From Verrucomicrobiota bacterium (GTDB lineage: Bacteria > Verrucomicrobiota > Verrucomicrobiia > Limisphaerales > AV2), in NCBI GenBank assembly GCA_003219345.1, contig QHOP01000355.1:1-8134 (forward strand): a stretch of DNA of 8,134 nt. The letters run 5' to 3'. Numbering within the stretch: position 1 is the stretch's first letter; every line of letters begins with the position of its first letter. Positions 1 to 5,527 of this stretch are shown piece after piece. The translations under genes were made by a program, and so were the position numbers. The notes beneath the pieces are model-generated. The model was given only the letters and a program-made list of their open reading frames with translations, had not been told where the DNA came from and made no database searches.

Positions 1-1
1 T

Positions 2-772
2 GCGCATGACAAGCTCATCGCCTGTGTGCGGATGCGCGTGGTGGACGGCTCGGTCCTAGGGTTGATTAGGCAATGGCTGAAGGCACCAGTAGTGGAACCG
101 CCAAAAGGCAGAAAGCCACCTACGGTGCAGCGCAAGGACCGAGGCACTCCGCAAGGAGGTGTGCTCAGTCCGTTGCTGGCCAACATCTACTTGCACTGGT
201 TTGACCACCTGTTTGAACGGGGGGATGGACCGGCGCAATGGGCCAAGGCAAAGCTGGTTCGCTATGCTGACGACTTTGTCGTACTGGCCCGGCACATCAG
301 CCCACAACTGCGCGGATGGATCGAGGGCAAACTGGAAAGGTGGCTGGGGTTGCAGATCAACCGCGAGAAAACGCGCGTGCTGAACTTGCAACAGATCGGC
401 CAGAGCCTGGACTTTCTGGGCTACACCTTCCGGTATGACCGCGACCAATACGGGCGCGGCGGGCGCTACTGGAACCTGCAACCATCCCCTAAGGCGATGG
501 CGCGGGAGCGGGAGGCGCTGCGGCAACTGGTTAATCCACAGCAGAGTCATACACCCCTGCCGGAACTGATCGAGCGACTGAACCGACACTTGCGAGGCTG
601 GGCCAACTATTTTGGACTGGGCTATCCGCGCAAGGCGTTTCGGCAGATCAATCATTTCGTGCGGGTCCGCTTGGGACAACACCTGCGCCGACGCAGTCAG
701 CGTGGCTGGCGTGGCCGGCAAGGAGTTAGCCTGTACGCTCACTTCGAACATCTGGGCTTGGTGGCGTTGTGA
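2..772 (+). CDS. Group II intron reverse transcriptase/maturase, C-terminal part
   Basis: This is the intron-encoded protein of a mobile group II intron, which helps the RNA splice and reverse-transcribes it into new DNA sites. The frame is open to the left edge of the window, so the ATG at 26 is internal and the true start lies upstream; the bases before it read AHDKLIACVR, as expected for this family. RT motifs are visible: RGTPQGGVLSPLLANIYLHW from position 140 and the catalytic YADD at 263-274. DFLGYTF follows, then a maturase (X) domain containing LRGWANYFGLGYPRKAF. The protein ends in a basic tail, with no HNH endonuclease domain after it, so it would use endonuclease-independent insertion (known for several bacterial intron classes). 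The stop lies 29 bases before RNA domain V, which confirms the intron context. The visible part looks intact. Confidence 0.93.
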   Translation, partial: AHDKLIACVRMRVVDGSVLGLIRQWLKAPVVEPPKGRKPPTVQRKDRGTPQGGVLSPLLANIYLHWFDHLFERGDGPAQWAKAKLVRYADDFVVLARHISPQLRGWIEGKLERWLGLQINREKTRVLNLQQIGQSLDFLGYTFRYDRDQYGRGGRYWNLQPSPKAMAREREALRQLVNPQQSHTPLPELIERLNRHLRGWANYFGLGYPRKAFRQINHFVRVRLGQHLRRRSQRGWRGRQGVSLYAHFEHLGLVAL

Positions 773-801
773 ATGCTTTCTGGAAGAGACGACTCTGGCG
801 A

Positions 802-904
802 GAGCCGGATGCGGGAAATCTGCATGTCCGGTTCGACGAGGGAGAGGGGAGCGGCGGTCATTGACGCTATTGTCTTTCACTCCGTGCTCTCCTCTCTACT
901 CTAC
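802..904 (+). ncRNA. Group II intron RNA domains V and VI, with 3' splice site
   Basis: 802-834 matches the domain V catalytic hairpin: it opens GAGCCGGAT and closes GTCCGGTTC. Domain VI follows. GAG at 838-840, GAGAGG at 842-847 and GAGC at 849-852 pair with GCTC at 886-889, CCTCTC at 891-896 and CTC at 899-901. An unpaired A at 898 is the likely branch point, 7 bases from the predicted 3' end. The intron should end at TCTAC, position 904, with the 3' exon starting at 905. The pairing was worked out by hand; the exact splice site is an inference. Confidence 0.85.
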
Positions 905-919
905 CGGATAAAGAGGTGT

Positions 920-2131
920 TTACTCAATCCTGGCGGTTGGCGGGTGGGCGTAGTCGTTCCAAAGACGTTCCAACTCCGTTTTGTCCGCCGGACCGTCGGT
1001 GACGACGAAGCGGTAGCGTGAGACGAGAGGTTTGCCCGGGGCGATCTCCCAGTCGCCGAGTTGCGAAGGCGCGAAACAGAAGAACGGCTCGGTGGGATGC
1101 AGGCGCATCGGCTGCGGCGCGCGGAAATTGTCCGGGTGACACAGGACAGCGATGCCAGCGCGAGCGCCATCCACGTCGCCGCTGATGTGGCACCAGCGTC
1201 CGCGGGTTTCGTTTCCTTTGACGCGATCGGTTTCGCCTTCGGAAGCCAGGAAAAAAGTTTTATCCTTGCCGTTCCACGCCCAATTACCGCGAACGCCCAG
1301 TCCGCCATAGTAATATTTCGGAAGTATCAAGGGACTGGCCGTCGCGCACTCTTGGGTGGAGACGAGATCAAACATCCAGTAACGGGCCGCTCCACGACCG
1401 ACGTTGTAAAGGGTGACCTGCCAGGTTTCGTTCAGAGCAACCCTGGGTTCAGGCGCGGTCAGATCGACGAAACGATGGCGCGTTTGGAAGCCGCCGTGGA
1501 CAGGACCGTTCCAGGTCTGGTGGAGCGCGACGAATTCGACCGTGCCTTTGCCTTCACCCATGTTCCAGAAATCGGGCTGGCGCCCTTCAAACTCGGTCTT
1601 TGTCCAAGGAAACCAGATGCCGTGGTGATGGAGGTGATTCGGCGGATAGTCGTCAGTGATGAGTTTGCCGGAGGGCGTGAGAACGGGATGAAGGTAACCG
1701 CCGCGTTTGAAGATCGGTTTGATGTCGGGCCGCGGCAGTTCGCTCCTTTCGGCCTGGTAATAAAAGACAGGCTGTTCGCTGATGGTGCATTTGAGCCGGC
1801 TGCCTTCACGGGCCACCTGTACGCCTGCGGGAGGATTGGGCTCCAGTTCAGGAGCGATCAGCCGATAGGTCTTAACGGACCCGCGTTTGAGGTCCTGTTC
1901 AATAAAGCAAGCCTGACCTTCGTTGTCGGTTTGAATTGCAATCAAGTTGCCGCGCTCATCTTGCAATTCGTGGAAGGGGCGCGCGTCGGCGGGCAGAGTG
2001 AAGCGGACAACCGAATCGCGGCGATCATAGTCGCCGGCAAAAACCGTGATCCGGCGAGGTGCTTCCGCAGCGCGGGCGACGAGCGCGACGGCGAACAGGA
2101 AGATTGCGGTGGCAGGAGTGGATTTGCGCAT
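920..2131 (-). CDS. Secreted DUF6807 (PmoA-like) family protein
   Basis: This 403-residue protein belongs to the family annotated as DUF6807 or 'methane oxygenase PmoA'. The name does not imply methane oxidation, and the biochemical role is unknown to me. Members are common in Planctomycetes and Verrucomicrobia, often near carbohydrate catabolism genes. A signal peptide covers about residues 1-22 (basic MRK, then FLFAVALVARAA), so the protein is exported. Family landmarks are present: GYLHPVLTPSGKLITD at 145-160, the histidine-rich HLHHHGIWFPW at 166-176, KYYYGGLGVRG at 272-282, and HPDNFRAPQPMRLHP at 332-346. The length is normal and I see no break. There is no clear Shine-Dalgarno before the ATG at 2131. 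No terminator is visible downstream, where the group II intron begins 15 bp beyond the stop. Confidence 0.9.
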   Translation of the reverse strand: MRKSTPATAIFLFAVALVARAAEAPRRITVFAGDYDRRDSVVRFTLPADARPFHELQDERGNLIAIQTDNEGQACFIEQDLKRGSVKTYRLIAPELEPNPPAGVQVAREGSRLKCTISEQPVFYYQAERSELPRPDIKPIFKRGGYLHPVLTPSGKLITDDYPPNHLHHHGIWFPWTKTEFEGRQPDFWNMGEGKGTVEFVALHQTWNGPVHGGFQTRHRFVDLTAPEPRVALNETWQVTLYNVGRGAARYWMFDLVSTQECATASPLILPKYYYGGLGVRGNWAWNGKDKTFFLASEGETDRVKGNETRGRWCHISGDVDGARAGIAVLCHPDNFRAPQPMRLHPTEPFFCFAPSQLGDWEIAPGKPLVSRYRFVVTDGPADKTELERLWNDYAHPPTARIE

Positions 2132-2208
2132 GGGTGCTGTTTGCGCTTTGTCGGCAGGTTCGTCAAGCGCACGCGCAGAAGGGCCGCGTCCTAATCCTGA
2201 CCATCCCG

Positions 2209-2262
2209 ATTAAGAGTAAGATTGAGAGTAAGATTAAGAGTAAGAACTAAGAACAGATTAAG
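2209..2262. repeat. 12-bp tandem repeat upstream of the DUF6807 gene
   Basis: ATTAAGAGTAAG occurs at 2209-2220 and 2233-2244, with a one-base variant (ATTGAGAGTAAG) between them at 2221-2232. A degenerate fourth unit (AACTAAGAACAG) covers 2245-2256, and ATTAAG starts a fifth at 2257. The unit is a multiple of three, so it keeps frames open on both strands and creates spurious ORFs (repeated LTLN on the - strand). It lies 78 bp upstream of the DUF6807 start. Its function is unknown; copy number may vary between strains. Confidence 0.85.
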
Positions 2263-2277
2263 ACACTGCCAGGCAGG

Positions 2278-2304
2278 AGCCGAGTCTGGCTCTCGGCTTT
2301 TTTT
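2278..2304 (+). terminator. Rho-independent terminator-like hairpin
   Basis: AGCCGAG at 2278-2284 pairs with CTCGGCT at 2292-2298 around a 7-base loop. The T run covers 2298-2304. The shape is that of a + strand intrinsic terminator, but no + strand gene lies directly upstream, so it may be a relic or act on read-through transcripts. The - strand has no matching T run. Confidence 0.6.
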
Positions 2305-2343
2305 GGAGGGGAACATCGCGCGACTGAATCGGGGGGGCGAAGG

Positions 2344-2373
2344 TGGTGGGTCGGGTGGGACTCGAACCCACGA
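2344..2373 (-). other. Truncated tRNA-like 3' end, candidate attachment site at the island edge
   Basis: Read on the - strand, this is a perfect T arm (stem GTGGG, loop TTCGAGT, stem CCCAC; 2371-2355), then the acceptor 3' strand CCGACCC (2354-2348), discriminator A and encoded CCA (2346-2344). The matching 5' strand GGGTCGG is absent nearby and no normal anticodon arm precedes the T arm, so the RNA gene is not complete here. Tyrosine integrases commonly use the 3' end of a tRNA or tmRNA gene and leave such a copy at one end of the element. An integrase gene starts 108 bp away. The source could equally be a tmRNA 3' end. Confidence 0.75.
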
Positions 2374-2441
2374 CTCAAGTCCCAAGCCGAACTGGCGCAA
2401 GAATCGAACGATTCCGACATCCCTGACATCGAAAACCCCCC

Positions 2442-2471
2442 TTGACAGTCTTACTTTAGTCTTACCATATT
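2442..2471 (+). promoter_or_regulatory. Candidate sigma-70-type promoter for the integrase
   Basis: A perfect -35 box TTGACA (2442-2447) is followed after 18 bases by CATATT (2466-2471, 4 of 6 matches to TATAAT). Transcription would begin around 2477-2480, only a few bases before the ATG at 2482. No Shine-Dalgarno precedes that ATG, so the message may be leaderless. Confidence 0.45.
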
Positions 2472-2481
2472 GACCTAAGTT

Positions 2482-3612
2482 ATGGCGAGCGTTTGGAAGC
2501 ATCCCAAGAGCGTTTACTGGTTCGCGCGGTTCAGCGATGAACGGGGAATCCAGATCAATCGAAGCACCCGCGAGAAGGACAGGAAGAAGGCGCTGGTCGT
2601 GGCCCAAGGCTGGGAGCACGCGGTGAAATTGGCTCGTCACGGGTTGCTGACGACCGAGAAAGCTCGCGCCGTTCTTAACGAGATACTCGAACGAACGACG
2701 GTTGGGCAGGAATCCATTCGCTCGGAACCGACGGACAAGTTCTTTCATCGTTGGCTGGATCACAAAGAGGCGAACCAGTCGGTTGGAACGGCGGAGCGTT
2801 ATCGAGGTGTCATCAAAAAGTTTCTAGCCCACCTCGGTGACCGCCGCGGTCGTCCATTAACGGCCATTCGTCCCGCCGACGTGCAGGGATTTCTCACGCA
2901 GCGCGCAAGAAAGCGGAGCACCAAGACTGTCATGGTCGATTCCAAGAGTCTTTCGGCGGCGTTTGCTTACGCGCAGCGCCAAGGTCTGATTGACCGAAAT
3001 CCGGTGTCCGCCGTTGAACTTCCGAAAGTGAACAGCCTGGAGCGGCAACCGTTCAGTTTCGAGCAGGTGAAAATGCTGGTGCGGGCCGCGAAAGGAGATT
3101 GGAAAACGGCGATTCTCGTCGGGTATTACACCGGCGCCAGGCTGTCGGATGTGGTCAACCTCAAGTGGGAGAGCATTGACTTTGTCGGAGGCACCATCCA
3201 ATACACGCAGCGGAAGACGAACGAGAAGGTTTGCCTGCCGCTACACGCGGAGCTGCAGCGACACCTTGAATCGCTTGCGGACGATTCAACCGATCCGCAC
3301 GTCATTCCTGGCATGGCCGGAAAAAAGCCTGGCGGCAAGACGGGATTGAGCGCCCAGTTCAACGCAATTATGCGTGAAGCCGGAATTGAGCAAAAGCGCG
3401 AGCATCAAAAGAGCGGTCGGAGCTTTGCGTCGCTCTCCTTCCACAGTCTGCGTCATAGTTTTGAGAGCCACCTTGCCGCCGCAGATGTGTCGCCCGAAAT
3501 GCGGCGAGAACTCGCCGGGCGTGCGGACGAAGCGAGCCAAAGGTTCTACACACACACCGAGCTGGCTCAAATGCGAAGCGCATTAGCGAAATTACCGAAA
3601 CTGCTCGGCTGA
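2482..3612 (+). CDS. Tyrosine recombinase (phage-type integrase)
   Basis: This 376-residue site-specific recombinase would integrate and excise the element. An N-terminal arm-binding region is followed by a SAM-like core-binding domain (about 84-175, including FFHRWLDHKEANQSVGTAERYR) and a C-terminal catalytic domain (about 190-365). Catalytic residues visible: Arg220 in TGARLSDVVNLKW, Lys245 in the beta-hairpin QRKTNEK, His321 and Arg324 in FHSLRHSF, and the nucleophile Tyr356 in RFYTH. The second His or Trp position, normally in a GH motif nine residues before the Tyr, is Arg347 (AGRADEASQRFYTH). That is unusual and may lower activity. The length is normal and the frame intact. The gene starts close to a truncated tRNA 3' end, as expected at an island edge. 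Its 3' end overlaps the opposing small gene by 21 bp. Confidence 0.93.
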   Translation: MASVWKHPKSVYWFARFSDERGIQINRSTREKDRKKALVVAQGWEHAVKLARHGLLTTEKARAVLNEILERTTVGQESIRSEPTDKFFHRWLDHKEANQSVGTAERYRGVIKKFLAHLGDRRGRPLTAIRPADVQGFLTQRARKRSTKTVMVDSKSLSAAFAYAQRQGLIDRNPVSAVELPKVNSLERQPFSFEQVKMLVRAAKGDWKTAILVGYYTGARLSDVVNLKWESIDFVGGTIQYTQRKTNEKVCLPLHAELQRHLESLADDSTDPHVIPGMAGKKPGGKTGLSAQFNAIMREAGIEQKREHQKSGRSFASLSFHSLRHSFESHLAAADVSPEMRRELAGRADEASQRFYTHTELAQMRSALAKLPKLLG

Positions 3613-3870
3613 GCGGGGCGGTGTGCAAGTGCGCTGCCGCTCTTCGCTGTCGAGAGATCTCTGTGGATTTTGGGCGGCCCGCTCGCAGCGTTCGATGAAT
3701 TGCAGGATGCTCTGAAGGTGATAATACTCTCTGCCGCGCGTCGGCGCACGAATCCAGATGGGAAGGTCGCCGTTCCGTTCGGTGATGAGTTGCGCCGCCC
3801 TTATTTGGGCGGATTGAGGATGGGACATCTCACCTTGGTTGATCGATTGAACGGAAACTCCCGAATTCAT
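3592..3870 (-). CDS. Small excisionase/HTH-like protein, probably internally deleted
   Basis: This 92-residue protein converges on the integrase. The ATG at 3870 is chosen because AGGAGG lies six bases upstream (3882-3877). Two stretches resemble small DNA-binding proteins that I associate with integrases in Verrucomicrobia: LPIWIRAPTRGREYY (36-50) and HLQSILQFIERCERAA (51-66). In those proteins, as I remember them, a winged-HTH-like segment separates the two stretches; here they are directly joined in frame, as if 30-40 residues were cleanly lost. The C-terminal tail after residue 70 is rich in Arg, Ser and Glu and overlaps the integrase end. If the HTH is missing, DNA binding is doubtful, so this may be a relic. 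Family identity rests on memory of motifs. It is less likely to be an unrelated hypothetical protein. Confidence 0.55.
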   Translation of the reverse strand: MNSGVSVQSINQGEMSHPQSAQIRAAQLITERNGDLPIWIRAPTRGREYYHLQSILQFIERCERAAQNPQRSLDSEERQRTCTPPRSAEQFR

Positions 3871-3880
3871 AGGTCGCCTC

Positions 3881-4135
3881 CTATGCGCGTTTGCCACTCC
3901 TGTTACCTAACTCCGAGGCGGACACAACACCGATGTCCGTAATCACGGGTTGACCGTCTCTTGCCTTGCCGGACAATTCTTCTGAGATGGCAGCCATACT
4001 AGGCAACTCACGGCGTTGAAGTGCGTTTCCGCGCCCACTCCTCTGCCCTTCCTGGTAATAATCGCCGACCGACAAGTGTTCGTGGAAGTAGTGCTTGGCG
4101 CTTTTCAAACTGTATTGTGTTTTTGCTGTAACCAC
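3881..4135 (-). pseudogene. MobF (TrwC-type) relaxase, N-terminal remnant
   Basis: From a GTG at 4135 the frame reads VVTAKTQYSLK, then SAKHYFHEHLSVGDYYQEGQR up to about 4040. This matches the start of MobF conjugative relaxases, which nick and covalently hold DNA at oriT. Tyr16 and the Tyr26-Tyr27 pair sit where the family carries its two catalytic tyrosine sets. A real relaxase would continue with a GEW..GA..LGL motif and run for hundreds of residues, with its histidine triad and often a helicase domain. Here similarity stops after GQR, and the frame ends at TAG (3883-3881) with an unrelated sequence. The frame is also open upstream to 4369, but I see no family signal there. It is therefore a truncated, inactive gene. 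The TAG overlaps the Shine-Dalgarno of the next gene. Confidence 0.72.
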
Positions 4136-4165
4136 GAAAAAAAAGTCTATCAGGTCTTGAGGAAG

Positions 4166-4190
4166 AGATTGTGACTCACAGTCACAATCT
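4166..4190. repeat. Perfect 25-bp inverted repeat upstream of the relaxase remnant
   Basis: AGATTGTGACT (4166-4176) and its exact reverse complement AGTCACAATCT (4180-4190) are separated by CAC. It sits 30 bp upstream of the relaxase GTG. In mobilisable elements the oriT or an autoregulatory operator usually lies beside the relaxase gene, so this is a candidate oriT inverted repeat or repressor site. There is no T run, so it is not a terminator. Confidence 0.85.
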
Positions 4191-4258
4191 TGTTCGGGCC
4201 TGCGTGCTTGAATGGCCGGCACGAAAACGGCCATCGAATCCAACACTGACACCGAACT

Positions 4259-4395
4259 TTGGGCATCTATTATCGCGACCGCGAGTTCGCCAGGGTCAAA
4301 GGTGATCCATTGCGAACTATCATCTGGTGCATCTCGCGCAAACGAAGGAGGAAGCTGAACAGGAAGCATCGCGCCTGGGTTTTGAAGAGCCTTGA
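4259..4395 (+). pseudogene. Possible fragment of an unrecognised gene, frameshifted
   Basis: Two + strand frames that abut look protein-like. One starts at TTG 4259 and reads LGIYYRDREFARVKGDPLRT (to about 4320). The other, open from 4306 to a TGA at 4393-4395, reads NYHLVHLAQTKEEAEQEASR and then LGFEEP (from 4315). A single shift near 4305-4320 would join them into one short C-terminal fragment. I do not recognise the family. The opposite strand is also open here, so chance is a real possibility. Confidence 0.2.
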
Positions 4396-4601
4396 GCGCA
4401 TCCTGTCACATTGCAAGAGACGCAAAAACGCAGAATGGCTGCCGACCAAAATGGAAATTCATCCAGATCAGTTTAACAGAAGGCACGCCCTACCCCGCTC
4501 AGACGTTCGGTCATCATGTTTCACTGACGTGCCACTGAATTGTCGCGACCTTTCAATGGCGTGCCATGAATGGTCACTGGTGATCGAGGACGCTTCACGA
4601 C

Positions 4602-4647
4602 GCGCCATTGGTGCGTCACCGACAGGCCACTGACACGCCAATGGCGC
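4602..4647. repeat. Imperfect 17-bp inverted repeat (strong hairpin)
   Basis: GCGCCATTGGTGCGTCA (4602-4618) pairs with TGACACGCCAATGGCGC (4631-4647) around a 12-base loop. The first ten base pairs are perfect; over all 17 there is one G-T wobble and one mismatch. No T run follows on either strand, so it is not an obvious terminator. Confidence 0.75.
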
Positions 4648-4918
4648 ATCACGCCCTACCACGGACGCGCCAGCGACACATCATCAAGTTGTCAGCAGCA
4701 ATCTGCGTTGTCGCGCCGCATTTCAAGGAGCGTTCAGGACAATTCACGACAATTCGTCCTGGATGCGACGAGTTAAAACGACCGCGGTGAAAGCGAATAG
4801 ACCTGAGTATGGAATGAAGCGCCTTATGAAGAAGCCCCGGAAATACAAAAGAGATAGGATGACCATTAGCCTCAGCAGCTGCAACTCATGAAAACGAATC
4901 GCGAAGCATCTCGGCGCC

Positions 4919-5016
4919 GTGACCAACGCGCGGTTGCTTGGCTCCACGGGCTTCCGGTCGGCCCCCATCTCCCTCTCGACCACGCCCGTTCCACCACGCA
5001 ACCGCGCGCTCGTCAC
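4919..5016. repeat. 98-bp inverted-repeat element
   Basis: GTGACCAACGCGCGGTTGC (4919-4937) and GCAACCGCGCGCTCGTCAC (4998-5016) are inverted copies with 17 of 19 positions matching. The inner flanks pair partly as well (CGGGC against GCCCG at 4947-4951 and 4984-4988). The unit could fold into a long hairpin in DNA or RNA. It may be a small non-autonomous repeat or a structured RNA; nothing in the sequence decides between them. Confidence 0.6.
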
Positions 5017-5527
5017 GAGCGGATTATATTGCGCAGACGCGCACCGTTCCGTTGGGACCTTGGCTCCGGCGCTCCGCTACTTCCTACGTACCCGGCCCTC
5101 CCTCCTTCGGAAACGCTCCGCTTCCTTCGCCAACATCCCAACCGAAGCGATAACACCCGATCAATATCATCGGCACCGGACGGAACAATTCCGCAGAGCT
5201 AATCGCTCTCAATTCAACCGCCTAAACAGCATGCCAACAGTCGCCGTAGCAGCGCGATGAGACCGAGGACGATTATATGGCGTCGGTGTCCGGCGTCCGC
5301 TGCGCTCAACGTATTGCTCGCCCCTTCTCCCCCCTGCGCTCCACATCTTGACCCCGGACCCCGCCGCCAAGGCCCTCGCCTCTAGGTTCAATCGCGCACC
5401 ACCTGTCGCTGCACGATCAAAACAGAAATTTGAGCAATCCAAAACAAGGGCTGCAGCTTGATCAATGGTTGTCATTACGTCGGCAGCCAGTACACTATCC
5501 GCGAAACTTTGAGGCGACACGCTTCGG

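Larger units (their letters stand above)
4396..5527. other. Gene-poor intergenic stretch with inverted repeats
   Basis: No convincing gene is seen. The open frames here have no recognisable domains, and several on both strands are Arg- and Ser-rich, typical of chance translation in GC-rich DNA. The stretch contains a strong hairpin at 4602-4647, a cluster of GCCANTG-like words at 4531-4645, a long inverted repeat at 4919-5016, and a marked excess of C over G on the + strand from about 4940 to 5420. A short dyad (AGAGC, 5-base loop, GCTCT) lies at 5195-5209. It could be the decayed interior of the element, a non-coding repeat unit, or chromosomal spacer. Confidence 0.6.

Noticed and set aside
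56..880. A 274-codon open frame on the - strand across the intron ORF
   Set aside because: It is antisense to a clear reverse transcriptase with YADD and maturase motifs and extends over intron domain V; its sequence has no recognisable domain.
1061..2194. A 377-codon open frame on the + strand
   Set aside because: It is the mirror of the DUF6807 gene in GC-rich DNA; the - strand frame has a signal peptide and family motifs, this one has none.
2344..2430. A complete tRNA gene on the - strand
   Set aside because: T arm and acceptor 3' strand are perfect, but the pairing 5' strand GGGTCGG and a normal anticodon arm are missing in the upstream bases.
2191..2473. Small ORFs on both strands across the tandem repeat and tRNA fragment
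   Set aside because: They translate the 12-bp repeat (LTLNLTLN) and an RNA gene remnant; peptides such as GGTRTHDSS are typical of spurious translation of tRNA sequence.
3881..4369. The full 162-codon - strand frame as a genuine hypothetical protein
   Set aside because: Only the stretch from GTG 4135 to about 4040 has family signal (MobF relaxase start); the rest crosses the palindrome and unrelated DNA, so read-through of a truncated gene explains it better.
4744..5016. A 90-codon - strand ORF with a hydrophobic stretch
   Set aside because: It spans the 98-bp inverted repeat, has no Shine-Dalgarno or family motif, and its hydrophobic segment (LLRLMVILSLLYF) follows from base composition.
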